Assembly: GCF_003024715.1 (NCBI RefSeq)
Contig: NZ_PYLO01000001.1
Coordinates: 372,001-436,000 of the forward strand
From: Clostridium fessum
Lineage (GTDB): Bacteria > Bacillota > Clostridia > Lachnospirales > Lachnospiraceae
Direction: 5' to 3'
DNA length: 64,000 bases
Shown here piece by piece: positions 51,449 to 60,370 of the stretch (the first letter of the stretch is position 1; each line of letters begins with the position of its first letter). The position numbers and the translations under genes were made by a program. The notes beneath the pieces were generated by a model that was not told the origin of the DNA, ran no database searches, and was given only the letters and a program-made list of their open reading frames with translations.

Positions 51449-51634
51449 ATGTTCTGTGACAAATCGTTATGGATAAACATCCATGTCGATCCGCCCGGTT
51501 ATCTCGATTATTTCAACAAAAAATTTATAGTAAAATATTTCCGTCCTAATTTTCCTGATTTATGGAAACTGTGGCAAGCTGCCCCTCATATGATGAAGTG
51601 TATAGAAAATCTCGGAGGACATAACCATGAGTGA
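51449..51634 (+). CDS. Possible small protein upstream of Cys-rich gene (doubtful)
   Basis: 61 codons ending in CATGAGTGA, so its stop overlaps the ATG of the next gene. The translation has plausible composition (VDPPGYLDYFNKKFIVKYFRP, then PDLWKLWQAAPHMMKC). Against it: no ribosome site before the ATG, only 29 nt to the divergent AlaX start, and an AT-rich stretch inside that could be the promoter of the Cys-rich gene. It may be a decayed gene end. Confidence 0.25.
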   Translation: MFCDKSLWINIHVDPPGYLDYFNKKFIVKYFRPNFPDLWKLWQAAPHMMKCIENLGGHNHE

Positions 51635-51878
51635 TTTAGCGGCTACCAACTGCGGTTGCGGATGTGATAACAACGGAGGAAGCTGCGGCTGTAATTGTGG
51701 CTGTGGATGCGGCGGTTTCGGCAACAACAACTGTCTCTTCCTGATTCTGATTCTGCTGTGCTGCGGCGGATGTGGCGGCGGATGCTTTGATCACGGATGC
51801 GGCGGCAACAACTGCGACTGCCTGATCTGGATCCTGCTCCTGTGCTGCTGCTGTGGCGGCGGTGGCTTTGGCTGCTGA
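51627..51878 (+). CDS. Cysteine/glycine-rich miniprotein (chorion class high-cysteine HCB-like)
   Basis: 83 residues, 21 of them Cys and most of the rest Gly, Asn or Leu. CGCGC-type repeats alternate with two hydrophobic segments, CLFLILILLCC and CLIWILLLCCCC. Clostridia genomes often label such proteins chorion class high-cysteine HCB protein 13; no function is known. Possibilities are a cross-linked spore-coat or membrane-associated protein, or a metal binder. GGAGG lies before the ATG. It is flanked by genes of unrelated function. Confidence 0.8.
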   Translation: MSDLAATNCGCGCDNNGGSCGCNCGCGCGGFGNNNCLFLILILLCCGGCGGGCFDHGCGGNNCDCLIWILLLCCCCGGGGFGC

Positions 51879-51960
51879 TAAACATCCGCCCATATCCAGC
51901 ATATCTTTTGAGAATGCATCCATGTACATTTTAATACCGCAGATTTAACACCATCACATC

Positions 51961-52608
51961 TTATTTGCGCGTCAACTGATAAATCAATGCATTGCAGATC
52001 GCGGCGGCTACATTGCTGCCGCCCTTTCTGCCTCTTGCCACAATATAAGGAGTGTCCGGCAAGGATATAATCAATTCCTTGGACGGCACGACATTGACAA
52101 AGCCGACCGGCACGCCGATGATGAGCTTCGGGTGGATTTTTCCCTCCTGAATCAACTCGTACAGACGCACCAGCGCGGTCGGTGCATTCCCAACTGCAAA
52201 AATACAGTCTTTTCCCATTTCTGCCGCCTTGTCCATGCTGGCAACCGCACGGGTGGTCCCGGACGCTGCCGCTTTCTTCGCGACATCCTCGTCCGCCATA
52301 AAACAGTAGACCTCACCGCCCAGCGACGCAAGCGCGCGCTTGTTGATGCCGGATTTTCCCATATTCGTATCAGTCACGATGCACGCCCCATTTTTCAGGG
52401 CTTCCAACGCCTTATCGACTGCGCCCGGTGAAAATACAAGCGAATCTGCGTACTCAAAGTCGGCTGTCGTGTGAATCACGCGTTTCACAATTGGTGCTTC
52501 TTTCTCCGGAAATGTCCGTTCCCCCAGCTCCTCGGTGATAATCTCAAAACTTCTCGCCTCGATCTCCGACGGCAATACCTGACTGAGTTCTTTCATTTTT
52601 TCATCCAT
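51961..52608 (-). CDS. cobH: Precorrin-8X / cobalt-precorrin-8 methylmutase
   Basis: 215 residues (CobH/CbiC). The active-site His lies in VKRVIHTTADFEYAD, and GACIVTDTNMGKSGINKRAL and GVPVGFVNVVPSKE are conserved blocks. It moves a methyl group from C11 to C12 to form hydrogenobyrinate or cobyrinate. It follows cobQ by 4 nt and ends the cluster on this strand. Confidence 0.94.
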   Translation of the reverse strand: MDEKMKELSQVLPSEIEARSFEIITEELGERTFPEKEAPIVKRVIHTTADFEYADSLVFSPGAVDKALEALKNGACIVTDTNMGKSGINKRALASLGGEVYCFMADEDVAKKAAASGTTRAVASMDKAAEMGKDCIFAVGNAPTALVRLYELIQEGKIHPKLIIGVPVGFVNVVPSKELIISLPDTPYIVARGRKGGSNVAAAICNALIYQLTRK

Positions 52609-52612
52609 CTAT

Positions 52613-54226
52613 TTACACTCCCTCTTCCAGAATCCGGTAAATTGCTTCCATATCCAAGTACTTCCGCATCGTGTCTGCCAGCCGGTTGTACTGCTCTTCC
52701 CGGTATTTCTCATAATCAAACGATAATCCGCCGACTTCCGGCTCCATTCCTTTTTCTTTCATCAGCGCACAGACAATCGTCTCCGCCACCTCTGCCTTGT
52801 CAAAAATGCCGTGGACGTAAGTGCCGTAGAGGTTGTCCCGGCAGCAGCCATCCTGTTTTTCAGTGTGGTTTCCCGCCTGTTCTTCCCTGAGTTTCAATAA
52901 ACTATGATTTACGGCTTTTTCCTGCTCCTTGATCACGTTCTTAACAATATCACCGCCGACCGATGATGTCTCTCCCATATGTATTTCATATCCTTCCGCC
53001 TCCATCCCCGAAAGCCCGGAAAAGATACCGCTGACCGTCCCGAAACATCCCTTGACCTGTGTCCTGGTCTTTTCTTCCTGAAACTGTGTCTGTAACGGCA
53101 GAAGTCCCATACCGGAGATCGTACGCCCAGGCACACCCGCCTCGGTTCCTTCCTGATCTGACAGCGTCTGTCCCATCATCTGATAGCCGCCGCAGATGCC
53201 CCAGATCGGCGTTCCTCCGGCTGCTTTCTTTAAAACTGCCGCTTCCAGACCATTCTGCCGCATCCAGAGCAGATCCTCGATCGTATTCTTCGTTCCCGGA
53301 AGAACAATCAGATCCGGTCGTCCCAGCTCAGACAGGCGGCTCACATAACGCACCGAAACGCCGGGGATCGGGTCAAAGACGTTCAGATCAGTGAAATTGG
53401 ATAAACGCGGAAAGCGGATGGCTGCAATGTCGATCCATGCCTCTACATGTTTTTCAGATGACTCGTTTTCCTGTTTAAGGGTATTATTCCGCCCTGTGGA
53501 TGAAAGGCGGCTGCTTAAGCTATCCTCGTCCTCGATATCCACGTCCATGTACGGAACGACGCCGACCACCGGAATCTTGCATAATTTCTCGATCATCTCA
53601 ACACCTGGATCCAGGATCGTCTTATCGCCGCGGAATTTGTTGATGATAAGCCCCTTTACCATCGCCTGTTCATCCGGTTCCAGAAGCGCTACCGTTCCAT
53701 AGAGCTGTGCAAACACGCCGCCCCGGTCGATGTCCCCGGCAAGCAGCACCGGCGCACCCGCCATGCGCGCCATTCCCATGTTCACGATATCATCCGATTT
53801 TAAGTTGATTTCCGCCGGGCTGCCGGCGCCCTCGATCACGATGATATCGTACTGTTCGGACAAGTGCTGAAACGCTTTCTTGATTTCCGGGATTAGCTGC
53901 TTTTTATACTTGAAATATTCCTTCGCGGGCATTGTGCCGATCGGAACACCGCGCACGATCACCTGAGAACCGACATCGCTGGATGGCTTTAAGAGAATCG
54001 GATTCATGTCCACCGATGGCTCACAGCCCGCCGCCTGCGCCTGCACTACCTGTGCGCGTCCCATTTCCAATCCCTCGCTGGTAATATAGGAGTTCAGCGC
54101 CATATTCTGCGATTTAAACGGCGCCACGCGGTAGCCGTCCTGCTTGAAAATCCGGCAGAGTCCCGCCGCCAGCAGGCTTTTTCCCGCATTGGACATCGTT
54201 CCCTGTATCATGATTGCTTTTGCCAC
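52613..54226 (-). CDS. cobQ: Cobyric acid synthase
   Basis: 537 residues from a GTG at 54226, with AAGGAGG upstream. N-terminal P-loop [33 protein letters not shown] and [13 protein letters not shown]-terminal glutamine amidotransferase domain with the nucleophile Cys in [12 protein letters not shown] and the His/Glu pair near [10 protein letters not shown]. It amidates four side chains of adenosyl-cobyrinic diamide. An insertion of about 25 residues near 240-265 ([11 protein letters not shown]...) makes it slightly long. Confidence 0.95.
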   Translation of the reverse strand: MAKAIMIQGTMSNAGKSLLAAGLCRIFKQDGYRVAPFKSQNMALNSYITSEGLEMGRAQVVQAQAAGCEPSVDMNPILLKPSSDVGSQVIVRGVPIGTMPAKEYFKYKKQLIPEIKKAFQHLSEQYDIIVIEGAGSPAEINLKSDDIVNMGMARMAGAPVLLAGDIDRGGVFAQLYGTVALLEPDEQAMVKGLIINKFRGDKTILDPGVEMIEKLCKIPVVGVVPYMDVDIEDEDSLSSRLSSTGRNNTLKQENESSEKHVEAWIDIAAIRFPRLSNFTDLNVFDPIPGVSVRYVSRLSELGRPDLIVLPGTKNTIEDLLWMRQNGLEAAVLKKAAGGTPIWGICGGYQMMGQTLSDQEGTEAGVPGRTISGMGLLPLQTQFQEEKTRTQVKGCFGTVSGIFSGLSGMEAEGYEIHMGETSSVGGDIVKNVIKEQEKAVNHSLLKLREEQAGNHTEKQDGCCRDNLYGTYVHGIFDKAEVAETIVCALMKEKGMEPEVGGLSFDYEKYREEQYNRLADTMRKYLDMEAIYRILEEGV

Positions 54227-54368
54227 GGTGAAATCCTCCTTATTTTTGAGTGTCTTACCAAATAATGGTTGCTCAAAGCTATTTAATTCGAAGCTATTTT
54301 GTGCTTAACCGAAACTATTTTTCTGCCATTTGTCCTTTCAAATGACAGAGGCTATTTTATGGGTTCGT

Positions 54369-54501
54369 GTAACTGTTCAGTACCTTCACAGTCACGCGCA
54401 AAAATCCATTAAAAATTGCCTACGGCAATGGGATTTTTGCCTGCTGGCCCATGTTTTCGTACGGTCAGCGCAGTAAATGCGCAGACCTACTGAACAGTTA
54501 C
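54369..54501. mobile_element. MITE family 2, copy 2 (133 bp)
   Basis: Ends GTAACTGTTCAGTA and TACTGAACAGTTAC, flanked by the 8-bp direct repeat GGGTTCGT (54361-54368 and 54502-54509). An internal hairpin CAAAAATCC...ATTGCC-TAC-GGCAAT...GGATTTTTG is present. It lies between cobD and cobQ, on the opposite orientation to copy 3. Confidence 0.95.
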
Positions 54502-54515
54502 GGGTTCGTTTTATA

Positions 54516-55703
54516 TTACAAATTCACATTGTGTTTTTCTTCAGATTGTACCTCTTTCAAAATATTTATCAACCTTTCATTTTCTCCCCGGTTCCGCACC
54601 ACCACCCGGTAATAATGACGGTTCAGCCCCTCAAAATTCTCACAGGCGCGAATCAAAATGCCATGCTCTAAACAACCCTGTTTGTAATCGCGCGAATCCT
54701 CATCCGGCGAACGGAACAACAGATAATTTGTCTGGGACGGATAAACGATAAATCCCAGTTCTTCCAGTTTTTCCGCCAGCCGCGGACGTTCCGTCTGCAA
54801 AGATTTAACCGTCCATTCCAGCAGATTTCCTTCTGAATGATCCGCCAGTACCGCAAATGCCGCCACCCCGCCCGCCTGTGCCGGAGCCGAGACACTCCAC
54901 GGCTGGCGGAACTTCTCGAGGCGTTCCCGGAGTCCGGCATTGGAGATGATGCCATAGCCCAGGCGAAGGCCTGCCATTGAGCAGATTTTGGTCAAGGCAT
55001 TTAAGAGGATAACGTGATCTCCAACACCATTTAACAAATTTCCAACAAACGAACATTCTCTCCGTGTATCCAAAAACCACTGAAAACACTCGTCCAGCAT
55101 AAGCCAGGTATGTGTTTCCCGGCAGACCTGTGCCAACCTTTCCAGCTCGGTGGCTGAAATGGCGCGCCCTGTCGGGTTATTGGGATTTCCGAGAATCAAA
55201 ATTTTTTCCCAGACGTTTTCACGTTTAGAGGATAAAGTTGGGACCGAATCTATCTTCGATGCATCCCCGGAGCCATCGCAAAGCATGGCATACAATTCTT
55301 CCCTCGCACTCTCCAGGGAAAATCCATTTTCATCCTTTAAATGAAGCCACCGGATCTCGCAGCCGCACATCCGAAGCGCCTGCTCATACTCCGAAAATCC
55401 CGGTGCCAGCAAAATCGCCTGTTTGGGCCGAATCGCTGAGACAACTGCATATAAAATATCCGAAGCACCGTTTCCAAACACGAGCCAGTCCTCCGGAATC
55501 GGCGTGCCGTCTGCCTCATAAAAAGCAGCCGCTGCACGCCGCAGCTTCCGGCATAAAGCATCCGGATATTGTTCCCAAGCAGCCGCCGATGCCATCACAG
55601 CATCACGGACAGCCTGCGGCATTCCAAGACGATTTGTATTGACTGAAAAATCTAACTCTACGGCTGCATCACCGTAAATATCGCCGCCGTGCGTGTATGG
55701 CAT
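54516..55703 (-). CDS. cobD: Threonine-phosphate decarboxylase (CobD/CobC-type aminotransferase)
   Basis: 395 residues, fold-type I PLP enzyme. GGDIYG at the start, DFSVNTNRLG, VFGNGASDILY, ILGNPNNPTGR, and the PLP Lys in LNALTKICSMAGLRLGY. It decarboxylates L-threonine-O-3-phosphate to (R)-1-aminopropan-2-ol phosphate, the linker between the corrin ring and the nucleotide loop. GGGAGGAAG precedes the ATG. It is enclosed by two inverted MITE copies. Confidence 0.93.
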   Translation of the reverse strand: MPYTHGGDIYGDAAVELDFSVNTNRLGMPQAVRDAVMASAAAWEQYPDALCRKLRRAAAAFYEADGTPIPEDWLVFGNGASDILYAVVSAIRPKQAILLAPGFSEYEQALRMCGCEIRWLHLKDENGFSLESAREELYAMLCDGSGDASKIDSVPTLSSKRENVWEKILILGNPNNPTGRAISATELERLAQVCRETHTWLMLDECFQWFLDTRRECSFVGNLLNGVGDHVILLNALTKICSMAGLRLGYGIISNAGLRERLEKFRQPWSVSAPAQAGGVAAFAVLADHSEGNLLEWTVKSLQTERPRLAEKLEELGFIVYPSQTNYLLFRSPDEDSRDYKQGCLEHGILIRACENFEGLNRHYYRVVVRNRGENERLINILKEVQSEEKHNVNL

Positions 55704-55779
55704 AGATGCTTCCTCCCTGTTGTTCCCTCTTTTTATATATTCTTTATCTGTTTACTGTTCTCTTATTTCGTTCTGTTTT

Positions 55780-55912
55780 GTAATTGTTCAGTAGGTCTGC
55801 GCATTTACTGCGCTGACCGTACGAAAACATGGGCCAGCAGGCAAAAATCTCATTGCCGCAGGCAATTTTTAATGGATTTTTGCGCGTGACTGTGAAGGTA
55901 CTGAACAGTTAC
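55780..55912. mobile_element. MITE family 2, copy 3 (133 bp, inverted)
   Basis: Same length as copy 2 and nearly identical when reverse-complemented. Flanked by the 8-bp direct repeat TCTGTTTT (55772-55779 and 55913-55920). It lies between cbiB and cobD. Confidence 0.95.
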
Positions 55913-55953
55913 TCTGTTTTTAATATTTTTATCATTCCGGAATTCTTCCAATT

Positions 55954-56973
55954 CTATAAAAACAGAATCACACCGCGCACCACCAACGCAATAATCCCCA
56001 TGATTCCCGCCGCTCCATACATCAGGCGGTTGACCCGGCGGATGTCCTGCGGTTCAATCGGGTGTATCTCATCACCGATATATGGCTTCGGAACTAACTT
56101 GCCGAAATACCAGGCATCGCCCGCCAGTCGCAAGCCCAGCGCGCCGGCGCATGCCGACTCGGTCTGCGCGGAATTGGGGCTTTTGTGGTTCCGGCGATCA
56201 CGCCGCCAGATACGGTAAGCATTCTTTCCGTCATATCGTAAAAGGTATGCAGAGACTATCAATAAAAGCGCTGCCAGACGCGACGGAATCAGGTTTACCA
56301 GATCGTCCAGTTTTGCTGCCGCGCGTCCAAAATGCAGATATCTGTCATTTTTATATCCGACCATCGAATCCATCGTGTTGACTGCCTTGTACAGCCAGCC
56401 AAGAAGCGGACCTCCGATGGCCAGATAAAACAAAGGCGCAATCACTCCATCCGACGCATTTTCCGCTACCGTCTCAACTGCCGCCCGTGCGATCCCCGCC
56501 TCTGAAAGAGGTTTCGTATCGCGCCCGACAATCATCGACACTGCATAGCGGGCTTCCTCGATCTCTCCCGCCTCCAGCTTCCGGCAGACCGCCATGCTCT
56601 CATCCCGCAGGGAGCGCGCCGCCAGCAGATAGTAAGTCATGACCGCCTCGACTACTGTCTGAATCCAGATGCCGCCCAGACGGGAAATCCAGAGGATTGC
56701 GCCTGCCACACTGCCTGTCACAAGCAGCACCAGACACACAAAAAGAACGCCCGCGCGGCGTTCCCCCCGTTCCGTTGCATGCTTTTTTCCAGCTGGACGC
56801 AAATATTTTTCCAGCCACACAATCAGATTTCCGATCGCCCGGACCGGATGCGGCATCGAATGCGGATCACCCAGGCACAGATCCAGAAGATAACCTGCCA
56901 GAATCGCAGCTAAGTGATATCCGACCATTCTACCTTCTATCATTCCTGTCAATACTTTACTGATTGCTGTCAT
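55954..56973 (-). CDS. cbiB: Adenosylcobinamide-phosphate synthase
   Basis: 339 residues from the ATG at 56973 (GGGAG 8 nt upstream; a TTG at 56988 overlaps it). Integral membrane protein with several hydrophobic segments. Conserved blocks are LGDPHSMPHPVRAIG, SMIVGRDTKPLSEAGIARAAVETVAENASDGVIAP and VNTMDSMVGYKNDRYLHFG. It attaches aminopropanol phosphate to cobyric acid. It overlaps in order with the CobU-like gene upstream. Confidence 0.95.
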   Translation of the reverse strand: MTAISKVLTGMIEGRMVGYHLAAILAGYLLDLCLGDPHSMPHPVRAIGNLIVWLEKYLRPAGKKHATERGERRAGVLFVCLVLLVTGSVAGAILWISRLGGIWIQTVVEAVMTYYLLAARSLRDESMAVCRKLEAGEIEEARYAVSMIVGRDTKPLSEAGIARAAVETVAENASDGVIAPLFYLAIGGPLLGWLYKAVNTMDSMVGYKNDRYLHFGRAAAKLDDLVNLIPSRLAALLLIVSAYLLRYDGKNAYRIWRRDRRNHKSPNSAQTESACAGALGLRLAGDAWYFGKLVPKPYIGDEIHPIEPQDIRRVNRLMYGAAGIMGIIALVVRGVILFL

Positions 56974-56996
56974 TTTGTCTACTCCCAACTATTCTT

Positions 56997-57455
56997 TTAT
57001 TTGATCCGCATTCCCAGACCGCAGATAACCCGGTGCACTTCCTCCGAATATGCGGCGATCCGCTGGCAAATGCGCCCGTCTGTCTCCCGGTAATCGCGCT
57101 CAAATGCTTCCATCGGCACAATGCCGCAGCCGATTTCATCCGCCGTCACGAATGCATCCGGATTTTCCTGCATCAGGCGTTCTGCAAACACGTATGGATC
57201 GCGCCCGGCTTCCATCTCACGCCTCACAAACAGTTCAAAATGCGTGATCAGATCCGCCTGCATGATCGTCTGTTCGTCCGTTTCTAATCTCCCATCCGCG
57301 ATGCGTGCCGTAACTCTACACGCTTCTGGATTTTTCGATCGATTCAGAACGGTGGATAAGTCTTTTGCTTTCCTCCGTTCCAAAGTACGTTTTTCCCACA
57401 ATTTCATCGCATACGCTGTCTTTCCTTGTTCCCTGCCGCCAATTATAAAAATCAT
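56997..57455 (-). CDS. Short CobU-like protein (kinase-type, lacking the guanylyltransferase His)
   Basis: 152 residues. P-loop IIGGREQGKTAYA at the N-terminus and a CobU-type C-terminus: VTADEIGCGIVPMEAFERDYRETDGRICQRIAAYSEEVHRVICGLGMRIK, the NEVGxGIVP-like block. The central part that carries the guanylylated His in CobU (the RHRR-type motif) is missing; residues 30-90 are different and shorter. A full CobU gene lies only 0.9 kb away, so this paralogue may be a cobinamide kinase, a regulatory form or a decayed copy. The frame is intact and has GAGGAAAAG before the ATG. Confidence 0.75.
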   Translation of the reverse strand: MIFIIGGREQGKTAYAMKLWEKRTLERRKAKDLSTVLNRSKNPEACRVTARIADGRLETDEQTIMQADLITHFELFVRREMEAGRDPYVFAERLMQENPDAFVTADEIGCGIVPMEAFERDYRETDGRICQRIAAYSEEVHRVICGLGMRIK

Positions 57456-57470
57456 TCTGCTTTTCCTCGC

Positions 57471-58256
57471 TTAAAAATTCAAAAACCGCAGGCACGTACC
57501 TGCCAGCCGCATCGCCGCCAGCACCAGCACCACATTCCGCTCGCAGCTCTGCAGAAAATGCCCTGCCAGATCGCCGTTGATGCCGCCAAATTCCCGCATG
57601 GAAAAACGATAATAACAAACGAAAGTCACAAGGGCTGTTAAGGCTGCCAGAGCGCCGCGCAGATGTCCCCAGTAAATCATCCAGCTGATCGCCAACACTG
57701 CTAAAACTGCCATACTCACGCGAACACCCTTTGTCTCGGCACTTCTGGAAAATTCAGCGGCAAGCCCGTCCTTTTTCGCCTTTGGAAATGCCACCACCGA
57801 ATAGCCACTGCAGGCGCGTTCCAGCATAAGCGCCCCCGGCAGCAGCCACACATCTGCTCCCACAAGCTCAGAAACTGCCCCCGCATAGAGAAGCAGGTAC
57901 AGCCCCAGACCGATGATCGCAAACGCCCCCGTATGGGGATCTTTTAAAATCGCCAGCTTTTTTTCCCGCTCGCCGTAGGAATGGCGCGCATCCGTCACAT
58001 CGAGATACCCGTCCATATGGATTCCACCGGTAATCAATAGTGGAACTGCCGTCAACAGGCAGGTCTGGAACAGAACTCCAGCACCCAAAATTTCACAGAG
58101 CGCAAACGTGGCTATCTCTACCGCCCCGATCACCGCCCCGATCAGCGGAAAAAAACAAAGCGCATAGCGCATCCGCTCTTCCGTCCAGTCCATGCGCGGC
58201 ATCGGAATGCGTGAATACATGGAAAATGCAATGACAAAACTTCCTATCAGATTCAA
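57471..58256 (-). CDS. cobS: Cobalamin-5'-phosphate synthase
   Basis: 261 residues from a TTG at 58256 (GGGGGA upstream). Polytopic membrane protein. Conserved active-site blocks are GGIHMDGYLDVTDA and FGGINGDLAGHF. It joins adenosylcobinamide-GDP and alpha-ribazole phosphate to make adenosylcobalamin phosphate. It lies between cobU and the CobU-like gene. Confidence 0.93.
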   Translation of the reverse strand: MNLIGSFVIAFSMYSRIPMPRMDWTEERMRYALCFFPLIGAVIGAVEIATFALCEILGAGVLFQTCLLTAVPLLITGGIHMDGYLDVTDARHSYGEREKKLAILKDPHTGAFAIIGLGLYLLLYAGAVSELVGADVWLLPGALMLERACSGYSVVAFPKAKKDGLAAEFSRSAETKGVRVSMAVLAVLAISWMIYWGHLRGALAALTALVTFVCYYRFSMREFGGINGDLAGHFLQSCERNVVLVLAAMRLAGTCLRFLNF

Positions 58257-58327
58257 TCTTCGATCCCCCTGACTCTATTCTGGCAACCATAACTTTAGCA
58301 GGCATTCCGCTCTGTTCCACTCACTGA

Positions 58328-58969
58328 CTACCCTACATCTTTTGTCCTTTCACCGGCTGCAAAAACAGGTGTTGACACCGCAAGCGGAATTCCATACACC
58401 ACTTCCGTCACCGAATCCGCCATCTGTCCCAGTTCCCGGTTGATCCGTCCCAGAAGCTCTATGTACCGCTCCGATTCCAGATCATACGTCACACCGTCCG
58501 AAAAGATCTCATTCGTTACAATGATAAGGTCATGGCACTGGTTTTGCAAGTGTTTTATTCCTTGCAGAATCCGCTCTTGCGCACCATTTTCCTGAGCATA
58601 AAATTCATTGAGGACAAGGTTGGACATACATTCAAGGAGAAGCACTGGTTTTTGTGCCACTCGGCAGGACTCCCAGCGCTTCAAACTATCGTTTTCCTGT
58701 TCAGCGTCCAAACCAGCCGAATTGGACTCTTCGAATCTCTCCTCTAATTCTACTGTTTCTAACCCCGTATACCGCTCAATCGTCTCAAACCCTTTTGCCG
58801 CGCGCATCCGCCGATGGCGCTCCACTCGTTTTCTGCCTTCATCATCCCAAATCCGCATCGTCGCCAGATACCAGAGTGTCCCGCCGGTCCTGTTCCGGCA
58901 CTGCACGGCAGTCTGTTCGGCATATTCGGACTTACCGCTGCCACTGCCGCCTGTAACTATATATAACAT
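58328..58969 (-). CDS. cobU: Adenosylcobinamide kinase / guanylyltransferase
   Basis: 213 residues with the complete CobU layout: P-loop TGGSGSGKSEYAEQ, the guanylylation region RHRRMRAAKGFETIE with the conserved His, LLLECMSNLVLNE, and VTNEIFSDGVTYDLESERYIELLGRINRELGQMADSVTEVVYG. It phosphorylates adenosylcobinamide and then adds GMP. An insertion of about 25 residues (EESNSAGLDAEQENDSLK region) is unusual. Confidence 0.93.
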   Translation of the reverse strand: MLYIVTGGSGSGKSEYAEQTAVQCRNRTGGTLWYLATMRIWDDEGRKRVERHRRMRAAKGFETIERYTGLETVELEERFEESNSAGLDAEQENDSLKRWESCRVAQKPVLLLECMSNLVLNEFYAQENGAQERILQGIKHLQNQCHDLIIVTNEIFSDGVTYDLESERYIELLGRINRELGQMADSVTEVVYGIPLAVSTPVFAAGERTKDVG

Positions 58970-59056
58970 CGTTCATTTATCCTCTTTTTCACCGAATTGC
59001 AGCAGTTTCCATGCTTTAAAAACATACGCAAAAAATGTTTTAATCCGTATATCTCA

Positions 59057-60199
59057 TCACACCAGCGGCTTATATTCCTCTATTTCCATCTCCGCAAACG
59101 TATCCATATCCCGGTAAATGGACAGCGCCATATCCAGCAGTGGAAACAGCGCCAGCGCCCCTGTACCTTCTCCGAGTCGAAGTCCCGCCTGGATAGCCGG
59201 AGTTACTCCTATCAAATCAAGCAGCCAGATAGACGCCGGTTCCGCCGATACATGGGCTGCCAGCATATAGTCCGTCGCTGCCGGTGCAATTCTTCCGGCA
59301 GCTGCCGCCGCAGCTGCCGCGATAACCCCGTCAATCACAACCGGAACATGATAGATGGCACCGCCCAAAAAAGCACCTGCCATCGCCGCCAGATCGAATC
59401 CGCCTACCTTTTGCAATACCTCCATGCCATCCATGGGATCCGGGTGATGCAGTCCGATTCCACGCCGGATTACCTCCGTTTTCCGTTTCAATCCAGCCGA
59501 ATCTAAACCCGCCCCAGCTCCAGTGACAAGTTCTGGATCCTTTTGCAGCAGAACCGATGCGACCGCACTGCTGGTCGTCGTATTGCCGATCCCCATTTCA
59601 CCCACTGCAGACAAGCGGTACCCCTGCTCCTTCAGCACACGCACTGCATCGATTCCCGTCAAAATGGCTGTCAACACCTCCTGACGCGTCATCGCTGCTG
59701 CTTTTGTAAAATTGGAAGTTCCACGGCGGATTTTCCGTTCCGTTAGGGGATAAAGTTCTCCCCGATGTTCTACCTCACAGGCAATTCCCATATCGATCGG
59801 AAACACATCTGTCTCTGCCTTTACTGCCATCAGGCAGGAACAGCTCCTCCCGCGTGTCATATTCGAAACAACTGCCGCCGTAACCTCCTGCCCGGTCTGT
59901 GATACTCCTTCTTCGACTACCCCATTATCTGCGCAAAAAATTAAAAGCGCACGCTTGGAGAAGTCTGGCACTTCCTCCCCCTGCGCTGCCGCCGCCCGCA
60001 CAATATCTTCCTCCAGGACTCCCAGACTGCCAAGCGGTTTTGCCACATGCTCCCAATGCTTTTCTGCCTGCTCCCGGATTGTCTTGTCCGCTGGTACAAT
60101 CTGTTTCTTAAGCTGGTCAAACCGTATTTCCAGCTCTTTTTCCGAAAAATGCCGAAAATCTTCCAGAGATTCCAATGTCTTCATATTCTCCTGCTGCAT
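59057..60199 (-). CDS. cobT: Nicotinate-nucleotide--dimethylbenzimidazole phosphoribosyltransferase
   Basis: 380 residues. PLGSLGVLE, FCADNGVVEEGVSQTGQEVT, GEMGIGNTTTSSA, GAGAGLD and the catalytic Glu in LRLGEGTGALAL are all present. It makes alpha-ribazole phosphate from a benzimidazole and nicotinate mononucleotide. An N-terminal extension of about 35 residues is longer than in Salmonella CobT. First gene of the cob run; GGGAGGAAC precedes the ATG. No B12 riboswitch is visible upstream. Confidence 0.95.
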   Translation of the reverse strand: MQQENMKTLESLEDFRHFSEKELEIRFDQLKKQIVPADKTIREQAEKHWEHVAKPLGSLGVLEEDIVRAAAAQGEEVPDFSKRALLIFCADNGVVEEGVSQTGQEVTAAVVSNMTRGRSCSCLMAVKAETDVFPIDMGIACEVEHRGELYPLTERKIRRGTSNFTKAAAMTRQEVLTAILTGIDAVRVLKEQGYRLSAVGEMGIGNTTTSSAVASVLLQKDPELVTGAGAGLDSAGLKRKTEVIRRGIGLHHPDPMDGMEVLQKVGGFDLAAMAGAFLGGAIYHVPVVIDGVIAAAAAAAAGRIAPAATDYMLAAHVSAEPASIWLLDLIGVTPAIQAGLRLGEGTGALALFPLLDMALSIYRDMDTFAEMEIEEYKPLV

Positions 60200-60370
60200 C
60201 TATATGTTCCTCCCGTTTTCATTTCCGGCCTTTTCCATGGGTCCGTGAACGGGCGTACCCTTTCAGTCTATCGTTTACCGGTTCAAAATTCCGCCTATGA
60301 TTGTACCATTGACCGGAACAATACGCAAATACAAATTTGTTCTCACACCGAAAGTACGAAAACAGTAACA

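Noticed and set aside
54279-54357. Four CTATTT words in short order
   Set aside because: Spacing is irregular (15, 21, 37 nt) and the region is AT-rich, so chance is a sufficient explanation.
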